Below, one piece after another: positions 51,693-60,179 of a DNA stretch of 64,000 nt (the first letter of the stretch is position 1; every line of letters begins with the position of its first letter). Both the position numbers and the translations under genes were made by a program. The notes beneath the pieces were generated by a model. That model was given only the letters and a program-made list of their open reading frames with translations. It had not been told where the DNA came from and ran no database searches. The DNA is from DATKPE01 sp033854175. Its GTDB lineage: Bacteria > Bacteroidota > Ignavibacteria > UBA10030 > SZUA-254. The DNA is taken from positions 1 to 64,000 of the forward strand of contig JAWOKN010000096.1 in NCBI GenBank assembly GCA_033854175.1. The letters run 5' to 3'.

Positions 51693-52691
51693 ATGAACGC
51701 GATGCAATTAAAAAATCCCCAGGCGATCGAACACAAACCGCTGATCGCAGTTGACATCCCGGTCCCAAGCCCTCGAGCTGATCAAGTTTTGATTCGGGTC
51801 AGTGCCTGTGGAATCTGTCACACAGATCTTCACATCATTGAAGGCGAATTACCCGCAGTGCGGCTTCCTGTTGTACCGGGGCATCAGGTGGTAGGTGTCG
51901 TGGAAAAGGTCGGACGATTGGTTTCCTCTTGTGTGCCAGGAGAAAGAGTAGGGGTAGCCTGGCTCAACAGGGTGGATGGGACTTGTGAATTTTGCCGCAG
52001 CGGGAATGAAAACCTATGTGACAGCGCATTTTTCACGGGTTATCATTTTGACGGCGGGTATGCAGAATACATGGTCTCGGACGCTGCCTTTATATATAAA
52101 CTTCCCCCCAATCAGACAGATTTCTCCGTGGCGCCGATGTTATGTGCTGGTATTATTGGTTTTCGTGCGTTGAATTTATCTGGTGTTGGGGCCGGTGAGC
52201 GGCTTGGCATTTTTGGTTTTGGAGCTGCTGCACACATTGTACTCCAGCTTGCAAAAGGGCGCGGGTGCGAGGTATATGTCTTTTCGCGTAATGAGGACCA
52301 CCATAAGCTTGCGAAGGGTCTCGGTGCTGACTGGATTGGCACAGCCAGTGAGCCACCGCCACATCTTCTGCATGGGGCGATTAACTTTGCTCCGGCCGGG
52401 TCGCTAGTTCTTTCCGCTCTCGCAAAACTGCGGAAAGGGGGTACTCTGACCCTGGCCGGTATATACATGACTCCAATTCCGCAGATGGAATATAATTTGC
52501 TCTACCAGGAGAAAAGTATCAGAAGTGTAACCAACAATACGTACCGCGATGGAGTCGATTTTCTGAGGGAGGCGGAAAAGATTTCGCTTAAGACTGAAAC
52601 GGAAATCTATCCCCTTTACGAAGCCAACGAAGCACTGATACGTTTAAAATCCGGTAAAATACGCGGGGCAGGTGTTCTAGCCATACAATGA
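51693..52691 (+). CDS. zinc-dependent alcohol dehydrogenase (MDR family)
   Basis: 332 residues. GroES-like catalytic domain then Rossmann domain (GIFGFGAAAHIVLQLAKGRG). Catalytic zinc ligands: C42 in CGICHTDLH, H64 in VPGHQ (usual E65 is Gln) and probably a later Cys. The structural-zinc lobe has only three of four cysteines: C98, C101, C109, with D95 where the first should be. It oxidises alcohols or reduces aldehydes with NAD(P)(H), resembling the AdhP/propanol-preferring group. It stands between a terminator and a convergent DUF3108 gene 7 bp away. Pairing with the distant aldehyde dehydrogenase is speculation. Confidence 0.87.
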   Translation: MNAMQLKNPQAIEHKPLIAVDIPVPSPRADQVLIRVSACGICHTDLHIIEGELPAVRLPVVPGHQVVGVVEKVGRLVSSCVPGERVGVAWLNRVDGTCEFCRSGNENLCDSAFFTGYHFDGGYAEYMVSDAAFIYKLPPNQTDFSVAPMLCAGIIGFRALNLSGVGAGERLGIFGFGAAAHIVLQLAKGRGCEVYVFSRNEDHHKLAKGLGADWIGTASEPPPHLLHGAINFAPAGSLVLSALAKLRKGGTLTLAGIYMTPIPQMEYNLLYQEKSIRSVTNNTYRDGVDFLREAEKISLKTETEIYPLYEANEALIRLKSGKIRGAGVLAIQ

Positions 52692-52698
52692 TACCAAC

Positions 52699-53550
52699 CT
52701 ACTGAACGGGCGGATTCCACCCTTCTCTATTCCAACTAATTAATTCTACTTTCACGCTTCCAATAATAACCTTCAATTCGGCTTTTATAGGGACACAGGC
52801 CGAATCATCACTGAACCATCCCCTGAAATCACCGGTGAGGCCGAAGAGGCCTTTGAACTCCGCTCTTCCATCGAGCTGAGTAACGCGAATTTTCTTGTCC
52901 TTCAAGGCATCTATCTCTTCCAGACCAGTTTCGCCGGAAATATTGAAGCGGGTTTGGCCGAGTTTTCCATATACAATTGTTGGAACAACCAATGGCTGGT
53001 GACGGCGTACATTATTCCGAGCAAAATAGAGGATAGAGAGGCCGTCCTGAACGACGGTATCGTTCAGATACACCGTGTCGCGGTGAACAGAGTCATCGGA
53101 ATGTACGGGATCATTTTTTTTTGTGACGGCTTCGATATAGATCCGCTTATGTGCAAGATCGTAACGTGATATTTCAGATCGTCGTTGATCTCCCTTCCAT
53201 TCAATTGCATGAAATCCATGTGAAAAACACAAGCTGTCCATGTCGGAATGATCAATCACATGGAGATCAACAAATGGAAGACCCTCGTAGGAATCAACGT
53301 ATGCTGTAGCAGGATAGATCGTCGTTCCGTGTGAGGTGTGAGGGGGAGACAACTTTAAACGGATCTGTCCGAGACTTATTTTTAACCAGCTCACCTCATA
53401 GACGAGTTCTTCTCCGGGACAAAGAACGGACGAATTGCAGGAATCGGGTCGATTACCACACAGGAGAAAAACCGAATTATCCCCGAGAAGGTAAAAAATG
53501 AAGGAAATAAGAATGGCAAGAGAGAGTGCGCGTAATATTTTTCGCCCCAC
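52699..53550 (-). CDS. DUF3108 family exported protein
   Basis: 283 residues. An N-terminal signal or anchor (about 8-30) precedes a DUF3108 domain: CPGEELVYEVSWLKISLGQIRL near residue 44, long antiparallel strands, and a C-terminal GWFSDDSACVPIKAELKVIIGSVKVEL typical of the family. DUF3108 proteins are periplasmic beta-sandwich proteins of unknown function, sometimes linked to envelope polymers. Four Cys near the N-terminus could form disulfides. It is convergent with the dehydrogenase and divergent from the second TetR gene. Confidence 0.82.
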   Translation of the reverse strand: MGRKILRALSLAILISFIFYLLGDNSVFLLCGNRPDSCNSSVLCPGEELVYEVSWLKISLGQIRLKLSPPHTSHGTTIYPATAYVDSYEGLPFVDLHVIDHSDMDSLCFSHGFHAIEWKGDQRRSEISRYDLAHKRIYIEAVTKKNDPVHSDDSVHRDTVYLNDTVVQDGLSILYFARNNVRRHQPLVVPTIVYGKLGQTRFNISGETGLEEIDALKDKKIRVTQLDGRAEFKGLFGLTGDFRGWFSDDSACVPIKAELKVIIGSVKVELISWNREGWNPPVQ

Positions 53551-53735
53551 GCAGAATTCCTTTCAAAAAGAATTCAGGTATTTAAATAAATATAATAATC
53601 AATCGTCAATAAATATGAAAATACCCGGAATGACAGGATCAGATATCTATCCGATCAAGCTTTTTAGTAAGAAGTTCCCACGATAAATTCAATAAAAACA
53701 ATTGTTTAGCTTAAATATTTAAAATTGATATTTCC

Positions 53736-53764
53736 TTGAAAATAAGCTGAAACTTTTGTATACT
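53736..53764 (+). promoter_or_regulatory. promoter of the second efflux operon
   Basis: TTGAAA (53736-53741), 17-nt spacer and TATACT (53759-53764), 44 nt before the TetR ATG. Confidence 0.6.
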
Positions 53765-53774
53765 ATGTTCGTAT

Positions 53775-53791
53775 AATAAACAGTGTTTATT
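53775..53791. promoter_or_regulatory. palindromic TetR operator candidate
   Basis: AATAAACA-G-TGTTTATT is a perfect 17-bp palindrome starting 10 nt after the -10 box, over the expected transcription start, and 17 nt before the TetR start codon. The position is ideal for autorepression by the adjacent regulator. Confidence 0.7.
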
Positions 53792-53808
53792 TAATAAATG
53801 GTGATCAT

Positions 53809-54435
53809 ATGGGAATTTTAGAGAGAAAGTTAAGGGACAAGGAGGAGATGAAAAGCCTTATACTCACAACGGCAATGAAGCTTTTTATGGAGGAGGGATT
53901 TCAGAATATTTCGATCCGCCGGATTGCGGATAAGATCGAGTATAGTCCGGCGACCATTTATCTCTACTTCAAGGATAAGGATGACATTCTCTATGCACTC
54001 CACACCGAGGGCTTCGATGAATTATATAAGAGGCAACTGACGGTGGAATCGATCAAGGATCCCCGGGAAAGACTCATCAAGCATGGAGAAATTTACATAC
54101 GGTTCGCCATGGAGAAGCCTGAGTATTACAATCTGATGTTTATTGAGCGAGGCCCAGCGAAAAAATTTTCTGAAAATGAAGGTTGGACAGTTGGCCGGAG
54201 GTCATACGAATTTTTCAGGGGAGATGTCCGGCAGGCCATAGAGGCCGGAGTGTTACCCCGCGGTGATGCAGATACAGCTGCGTTTGGTCTTTGGTCTCAG
54301 GCGCATGGCATAGTGTCGCTGATTCTCAGAAACCGCTGTGTCATGCTGGATCAGAATAGGCTTTTGGAAACTGGGCTGTCGGCGTTCCATTATATGGTCA
54401 AGGGATCCGAGGTCGTATTTCCGGCTCAACATTAA
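53809..54435 (+). CDS. TetR-family repressor of the second efflux operon
   Basis: 208 residues. The helix-turn-helix domain spans about 14-60 (LILTTAMKLFMEEGFQNISI ... SPATIYLYFKDKDDIL), followed by a WHG/TetR_C_13-like ligand-binding domain (YYNLMFIERGPAKKF, GLWSQAHGIVSLIL). The first gene of the operon, 18 bp before the TolC gene, behind a perfect palindrome that is its probable operator. It has little resemblance to the TetR at 38783 outside the helix-turn-helix, so the two pumps probably respond to different signals. Confidence 0.9.
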   Translation: MGILERKLRDKEEMKSLILTTAMKLFMEEGFQNISIRRIADKIEYSPATIYLYFKDKDDILYALHTEGFDELYKRQLTVESIKDPRERLIKHGEIYIRFAMEKPEYYNLMFIERGPAKKFSENEGWTVGRRSYEFFRGDVRQAIEAGVLPRGDADTAAFGLWSQAHGIVSLILRNRCVMLDQNRLLETGLSAFHYMVKGSEVVFPAQH

Positions 54436-54453
54436 TCTCACAGGAGCATACAC

Positions 54454-55794
54454 ATGACGATGAACAAGATTCTTCCTGTTGCTGTTTTCGCGCTTTTCGT
54501 TCCACTGTCGGGCCAAGCGCAGCAGACAATGTCACTAACAGTGGAAAAATCGATAGATATCGGTTTATCAAATAGTAAATCATTGCATGCGGCCATGATG
54601 GGATTGGAAGCTGCTGATGAGAGATCAAGTGAAGCAAGTATTGCCCGTTTTGCCACGCTAAAGTTCAATGGGGGATATACGCGCCTCAGTGAAGTGCCGC
54701 CGTTTGATATTGGTCCGTTTCCTCCACTCCTGACAGAGCCGATTACCGTATCCTCGCAAGTACTCGACAATTACACGCTGCGGATGTCTCTGCAGCAGCC
54801 TCTTTTTACGGGGCTTCGGCTCCAGAAAAGTGCGGATCTCGCAGATTTCGCCGCCCAGGCATCCGTCAAGGATGTAAAACGCGAAAAATCGGATCTCGTG
54901 TATGATATAAAGTCGGCATATTGGAATTTGTACAGGGCGAATGAATTTAAAAGGGTCATCGATGAGGTGGTGGAACAAATGAAGGCGCATCTCAAAGATG
55001 TTCAGGGATTTTTTGCGCAGGGCATCGCTACAAAAAACGATGTACTCAGGGTTGAAACACAGCTCTCAAATGCTGAATTGACCCAACTCGATGCCGCAAA
55101 CAACGTTCAACTCGGAATGCTCAGTTTAAATAATGTCATCGGACTTCCCCTCCGCACGAAAATCGAGATTGCGTCGCAGCTCCAGAAGGCTAAAATTTCC
55201 TCTTACAACGTGGAGGACCTGATCCGGCAGGCAAATGAACTCCGCCCAGACGTGGGAGCCTTGGAATTACGTGTAAAGGCGGGTGAAGCAGGTGTCGGAG
55301 TCGCGCAATCGGGATGGTTCCCGCAGATATATCTCTTCGGGAATTATTATTACTCGCGCCCGAACCAGCGGTTCTTTCCGACCGTGGACGCTTTTAAAAA
55401 TACCTGGGACGTCGGGATCAATGTTTCCATGGACGTCTGGAACTGGGGAACGACAATTCATCAGACAAACGAAGCGCAGGCACTTTTGGCGCAATCGCGT
55501 GATGCCCTTGATCAATTGAAAGACGGTGTATCTCTCGAGGTCACACAAAGTTACCTCAATCTTGTTGAATCAGGCGACAGGATTGATGTTGCGGAAAAAG
55601 GCGTCAGCCAAGCGGAAGAGAATTACAGAATCACGAACGAAAAATATCAATCAGGGCTTGTACTCAATTCTGACGTTCTTGATGCAGAAGTATCGCTGTT
55701 GCAGGCGAAGTTCAATTACATCCAGGCGCTTGTCGACCATGAACTGGCCAATGCAAGGCTCCAAAAAGTGACGGCAATGGATTTAAATTACTAA
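54454..55794 (+). CDS. TolC-family outer-membrane efflux channel
   Basis: 446 residues. Signal peptide 1-22 (ending GQAQQ). Two OEP repeats: first helix region LTVEKSIDIGLSNSKSLHAAM, second LIRQANELRPDVGALELRVKAGEAG, with the barrel strands around LFGNYYYSRPNQRFFP. It forms the outer-membrane exit of the pump encoded downstream. Gene order here is TolC-adaptor-pump, unlike the first operon, where TolC is last. AGGAG lies upstream of the ATG, and 17 bp separate it from the adaptor gene. Confidence 0.92.
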   Translation: MTMNKILPVAVFALFVPLSGQAQQTMSLTVEKSIDIGLSNSKSLHAAMMGLEAADERSSEASIARFATLKFNGGYTRLSEVPPFDIGPFPPLLTEPITVSSQVLDNYTLRMSLQQPLFTGLRLQKSADLADFAAQASVKDVKREKSDLVYDIKSAYWNLYRANEFKRVIDEVVEQMKAHLKDVQGFFAQGIATKNDVLRVETQLSNAELTQLDAANNVQLGMLSLNNVIGLPLRTKIEIASQLQKAKISSYNVEDLIRQANELRPDVGALELRVKAGEAGVGVAQSGWFPQIYLFGNYYYSRPNQRFFPTVDAFKNTWDVGINVSMDVWNWGTTIHQTNEAQALLAQSRDALDQLKDGVSLEVTQSYLNLVESGDRIDVAEKGVSQAEENYRITNEKYQSGLVLNSDVLDAEVSLLQAKFNYIQALVDHELANARLQKVTAMDLNY

Positions 55795-55811
55795 ATGATT
55801 GAGAGGGACGT

Positions 55812-56870
55812 ATGAATAGAAAAGTCAAGATCATCCTCATCGGAGTGTTTTTCCTGGCGGCAGTGGTAGCAATTCTCATGTACAACAAATCCCGCATGGA
55901 AGCAGAAGCCCGAACAGAATTAACGAGTGCGTTACCTGTCACGGTTGAAAAAGTATCACGGCGGGCTTTAAGTGATAACCGGTTACTCACAGGTGTTATT
56001 GCCGCCAACAACGATGTGTCTGTGGTCGCGGAAGCACAGGGTAAAGTTATCGGTGTGTTTGCCGAGGTTGGGCAGTACAAAACAGCCGGATCGGTTCTCG
56101 TGCAGGTTGATGACGAGATGAAGCAGGCGAGTTTCGCTTCCGCGGAGGTGAATTACGAGAAAGCAAAAAAAGACCTCCAGCGTTTTGAAAATTTGATGAA
56201 GGATTCGGCAGTGAGTGATCAGCAAATGGAGAATGCCCGGCTTGCCTTCAAGGCTGCTGAAGCACAATATGTTGTCGCTCGACGTGAATTCCGTGATACA
56301 AAAATCACAACCCCGATTTCAGGCATTGTAACATCGCGGGCAGTGGACATCGGCGCATATGTGCAGCGGGGTACGCCGATTGCGAATGTCGTCGATCTTT
56401 CCAGATTGAAAGTTAAAGTCAGTGTCGCGGAAAATGAAATTTTTACCCTAAGGCTCGGCGATACCGCCGAGGTCACGACGGATGTCTACCCGGGTATTGT
56501 GTTTCACGGCAAAATACAAACAATTAGTTCGAAAGCCGACGATGCGCATACCTATCCTGTCGAAGTTATGTTACCGAATAGCAAGCAGCATCCGTTAAAG
56601 GTAGGTATGTTTGGAAGAATCTCGTTCCAGAGACTTGGACAGGGTGTGGCTTTGGTTATACCCCGTATAGCCCTGACCGGAAGTGTGAAAAATCCCACGG
56701 TGTTTGTTGTGGAAAATTCAAAGGCCGTGTTGAGGAATCTCACACTTGGTCCGGAAGTCGGAAATTACCTCACAGTCCTCAACGGTCTCCGTGAAAGAGA
56801 AACACTCATTGTGACAGGACAGAATAATTTAAAGGATGGCAGCACAGTTTTGGTTGTGAACCAAGAATAA
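55812..56870 (+). CDS. RND efflux periplasmic adaptor (MFP)
   Basis: 352 residues. An N-terminal transmembrane anchor (about 5-23), then the barrel-sandwich half (VIAANNDVSVVAEAQGKVIGV), a helical hairpin (about 100-150), the second half (TPISGIVTSRAVDIGAYVQRG), beta-barrel and membrane-proximal domains. It connects pump and channel. GAGAGGGACGT precedes the ATG. The 52-bp gap to the pump gene holds a small hairpin just before the ribosome site. Confidence 0.9.
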   Translation: MNRKVKIILIGVFFLAAVVAILMYNKSRMEAEARTELTSALPVTVEKVSRRALSDNRLLTGVIAANNDVSVVAEAQGKVIGVFAEVGQYKTAGSVLVQVDDEMKQASFASAEVNYEKAKKDLQRFENLMKDSAVSDQQMENARLAFKAAEAQYVVARREFRDTKITTPISGIVTSRAVDIGAYVQRGTPIANVVDLSRLKVKVSVAENEIFTLRLGDTAEVTTDVYPGIVFHGKIQTISSKADDAHTYPVEVMLPNSKQHPLKVGMFGRISFQRLGQGVALVIPRIALTGSVKNPTVFVVENSKAVLRNLTLGPEVGNYLTVLNGLRERETLIVTGQNNLKDGSTVLVVNQE

Positions 56871-56892
56871 ACGGTATGAATGATCAAGGATG

Positions 56893-56910
56893 CCTCAGAG
56901 AAAGCTGAGG
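56893..56910 (+). other. small hairpin abutting the pump ribosome-binding site
   Basis: CCTCAG (56893-56898) and CTGAGG (56905-56910) enclose a 6-nt loop, directly followed by the GGAG ribosome site (56911-56914) of the gene at 56923. It could set the pump-to-adaptor ratio by mRNA folding or processing. Confidence 0.45.
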
Positions 56911-56922
56911 GGAGAGTAAAAT

Positions 56923-59900
56923 ATGACAATAACTGAATTATCAATAAAACGGCCAACATTGATTGTGGTAATTTTTTCGATACTCGGGGTACTGGGTCTT
57001 TTCAGCTATAATCAGCTTAAGTATGAGCTGTTACCCAAAATAACACCCCCGTATGTGTCGATCATGACCATTTATCCCGGTGCATCCCCGAACGAGGTGG
57101 AAACATCGGTAACCAAAGTCATTGAGGATGCAGTCTCCGGCATAGACAAAGTGTCTACAGTATATGCGTCCTCACAGGAAGGGATGTCGTTGGTGTCGCT
57201 TGAATTCCAGATGAGTGCCGACATCAATGTCGTTTTACAGGATGTCCAGCGGAAGGTCAACGAGGTAAGCTCTGAGTTTCCGGCCGATGTGAAGACCCCA
57301 AGGATATCCAAATTCGCCCTGGATGAACTGCCCGTCCTGCGTATGGGGGTCACGGCAAAAATGCCCTCGCGAGAGTTTTATCAGCTGCTGAAAGATCAGA
57401 TTCAACCCCGGCTTTCGAAGTTGGCCGGTGTCGGCCAGATCACCCTCGTGGGTGGAGATGAGCGTGAGATTACTGTTAATATTGACGCACAGAAACTTCG
57501 CGGATACAACCTCTCCATACTGCAAGTTGCACAGTTGATTAAGTCGTCGAATCTTGATTTTCCTACGGGTAACATCAAAGGTGAATCCACACAATATGTG
57601 GTCCGGTTGGCCGGAAAATATTCCACGGTCGATGATCTCCGGCGTTTGGTTGTTGCCCGCTCGCGGGATGGTGGTGATGTCCGACTGTCGGATATTGGTG
57701 AGGTCGAGGATGGACAGAAAGAATATTCGAGTTTAAGTCGCATCAACGGCAAATCATCAGTGGGGATTCTGGTCCAAAAGCAGGGTGATGCGAATTCCGT
57801 TGAAGTGAGCCAGATTATCAGGGACGATTTAAAACGGATTGAGGCTAAGTACGCGAACATTGGCTTAAAATTCGATATTGCGGAAGATGCATCAACATTT
57901 ACGACCGACGCGGCGAATGCGGTGAAACACGACCTAGCCCTGGCTGTCGTTTTTGTTGCGGTCGTAATGCTTGCTTTTTTACACAGCATCCGGAATTCCC
58001 TCATCGTTATGGTTGCCATTCCAGCGTCATTGATATCAACCTTCATAGGAATGTATGCGTTTGGCTTTTCGCTGAACCTCATGACCCTCCTTGGAATGTC
58101 TCTGGTGATCGGTATTCTTGTCGATGACTCCATTGTGGTACTTGAAAACATTTACCGGCATCTTGAAAAAGGAGATGACCAACGAACTGCAGCGCTTAGA
58201 GGCCGGAATGAAATCGGTTTTGCCGCAATATCCATCACTATGGTTGATGTAGTTGTGTTCGTTCCGCTTGCGCTCGTGAGCGGGCTTATCGGCAACATCA
58301 TGCGGGAATTCGCACTTGTTGTCGTTTTCTCGACGTTAATGAGTCTGTTTGTATCATTCACAATTACACCGCTGCTGGCCTCCCGTTTTACGAAACTGGA
58401 GCATTTGACGCGCGGTACCATTCTTGGTAAATTCGCCGTAGGTTTTGAAAAAATTTATGATAAAATCACCCATTACTATATCCAAACCTTGCAATGGAGC
58501 CTCCATCATCGGGGCAGGGTGGCATTGATTGCTCTTGGGTTGTTTCTCGGGACGCTGACACTTGTTCCACTCGGTTTTATCGGATCGGAATTCATGACAC
58601 CCGTTGATCGCGGCGAGTTCACGGTCACTCTCGAAGTTCCCTCCGGTTCAACACTGGAAAACACCAATTTTATCACCCAGGAAGTCGAACAATTTGTTGC
58701 AAAATTTCCGGAGGTAGTGAAAACATTCGTCAATGTTGGCGTATCGACCGAAGGCCTCGTGGGTCAAAGTTCGAATTATGTATCTGAACTCAATGTCACG
58801 CTGGTTTCGAAGGAAAAACGCAAACGTTCGACGGATGATATAAGTCAGGAAATCGAGCAATTTGCAAAACGAATACCCGGCGTTAAGGTCCGTGTTAGTC
58901 CGATTGGATTGTTTGGGACAGCTAATCAGTCGCCGATTGCTATCGTGGTAGGTGGAACAGATTATGATCAGGTCCGTCAGGCAGCCGAAAATGTAAAGGA
59001 CGTTGTTGGCACAATTCCAGGGACTGCGGACGTCCGGCTATCATCTGAGGAAGGAGTCCCTGAATCCCGAATTGAGATCGACAGGGAGAAGCTTTCAACG
59101 CTGGGGCTGACGCTTGCGGATGTCGGTGCGACGCTACGGATTGCATTCAATGGTGATGATGATTCGAAGTTCCAGGATGGACCGAATCAGTATCCCATCC
59201 GCATTGTGCTTGATCCCCAGGATCGCACGCAAAAGTCAAATATTGAAGATCTCACATTCCTCAACCGGAAAGGGCAACTCATCGCGCTTAAACAGTTCGC
59301 CCATGTCGTGCAGACAATTGGTCCGACAAAGCTTGGTCGTTTGGATCGTAATTATGCGGTGACAGTTTATTCGCAGGCTGTCGGTCGGCCGTCGGGTTCC
59401 ATCGTTGGTGATATTCAGACGGCGCTCGCAAAAACAACACTGCCACAGGGGATTAGCATTTCGTATCTAGGAGATGAAAAAAACCGCACCGAATCGTTTT
59501 CAAGTCTCTTTCTTGCACTGGCGGCAGCAATCCTTTTTGTCTACATGATTATGGTTGCGTTGTATAATTCCTACGTGTACCCGTTCGTGGTACTATTTTC
59601 AATACCCGTGGCGATTCTCGGCGCTCTTCTTGCTCTTGCCTTGACTATGAAGTCCCTGAGCATCTTTTCTATGCTTGGAATAATCATGCTTGTGGGTCTG
59701 GTCGGAAAAAATGCAATCCTTCTGGTTGACCGGACAAATCAGATGCGTGAGGAGGCCCACCTGAGCACATTTGATGCGTTGATGGAAGCGGGGCAGACCC
59801 GACTACGTCCGATTCTTATGACAACGGCTTCCATGGTAGTTGCCATGTTGCCGATTGCGCTGAGTCTAAGTTCGGGATCTGAATGGAAATCAGGTCTCGC

Positions 59901-60102
59901 CTCTGCACTTATTGGTGGATTGATCAGTTCTCTTCTTCTTACCCTGATCCTTGTTCCCGTGGTATATTCAAAGGTCGATCAGTGGCGGGAATCCGTGCCA
60001 GCTCGGTTGCGAAGGTTAATGAGCAAACCGGTGCGGAGTAGATCAGCTGTGCCTGTTCCTGGTAGTATTCAGGGGGCAGTGGAATATCCTCAGTGGAAGT
60101 GA
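56923..60102 (+). CDS. RND-family efflux pump (AcrB-like inner-membrane transporter)
   Basis: 1,059 residues, twelve transmembrane helices and two periplasmic loops. TM4 has D401/D402 (GILVDDSIVVLEN) and TM10 has K929 in VGLVGKNAILLVD, so the full AcrB proton-relay triad is present, unlike the pump at 40542. The N-terminal MTITELSIKRPTLIVVI and PGASPNEVETSVTKVIEDAVSG motifs are of the HAE-1 type. The C-terminal 30 residues are a basic, proline-containing tail. It is the final pump gene of the TetR-TolC-adaptor-RND unit; the metallo-beta-lactamase-fold gene begins 77 bp later. Confidence 0.93.
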   Translation: MTITELSIKRPTLIVVIFSILGVLGLFSYNQLKYELLPKITPPYVSIMTIYPGASPNEVETSVTKVIEDAVSGIDKVSTVYASSQEGMSLVSLEFQMSADINVVLQDVQRKVNEVSSEFPADVKTPRISKFALDELPVLRMGVTAKMPSREFYQLLKDQIQPRLSKLAGVGQITLVGGDEREITVNIDAQKLRGYNLSILQVAQLIKSSNLDFPTGNIKGESTQYVVRLAGKYSTVDDLRRLVVARSRDGGDVRLSDIGEVEDGQKEYSSLSRINGKSSVGILVQKQGDANSVEVSQIIRDDLKRIEAKYANIGLKFDIAEDASTFTTDAANAVKHDLALAVVFVAVVMLAFLHSIRNSLIVMVAIPASLISTFIGMYAFGFSLNLMTLLGMSLVIGILVDDSIVVLENIYRHLEKGDDQRTAALRGRNEIGFAAISITMVDVVVFVPLALVSGLIGNIMREFALVVVFSTLMSLFVSFTITPLLASRFTKLEHLTRGTILGKFAVGFEKIYDKITHYYIQTLQWSLHHRGRVALIALGLFLGTLTLVPLGFIGSEFMTPVDRGEFTVTLEVPSGSTLENTNFITQEVEQFVAKFPEVVKTFVNVGVSTEGLVGQSSNYVSELNVTLVSKEKRKRSTDDISQEIEQFAKRIPGVKVRVSPIGLFGTANQSPIAIVVGGTDYDQVRQAAENVKDVVGTIPGTADVRLSSEEGVPESRIEIDREKLSTLGLTLADVGATLRIAFNGDDDSKFQDGPNQYPIRIVLDPQDRTQKSNIEDLTFLNRKGQLIALKQFAHVVQTIGPTKLGRLDRNYAVTVYSQAVGRPSGSIVGDIQTALAKTTLPQGISISYLGDEKNRTESFSSLFLALAAAILFVYMIMVALYNSYVYPFVVLFSIPVAILGALLALALTMKSLSIFSMLGIIMLVGLVGKNAILLVDRTNQMREEAHLSTFDALMEAGQTRLRPILMTTASMVVAMLPIALSLSSGSEWKSGLASALIGGLISSLLLTLILVPVVYSKVDQWRESVPARLRRLMSKPVRSRSAVPVPGSIQGAVEYPQWK

Positions 60103-60179
60103 AATGGTTATGAATGTTTGTATATTTTATTGTAGCCGTCAAGGTTCACCCTCATTCTTCTGATTTGGAACTCGTACTT

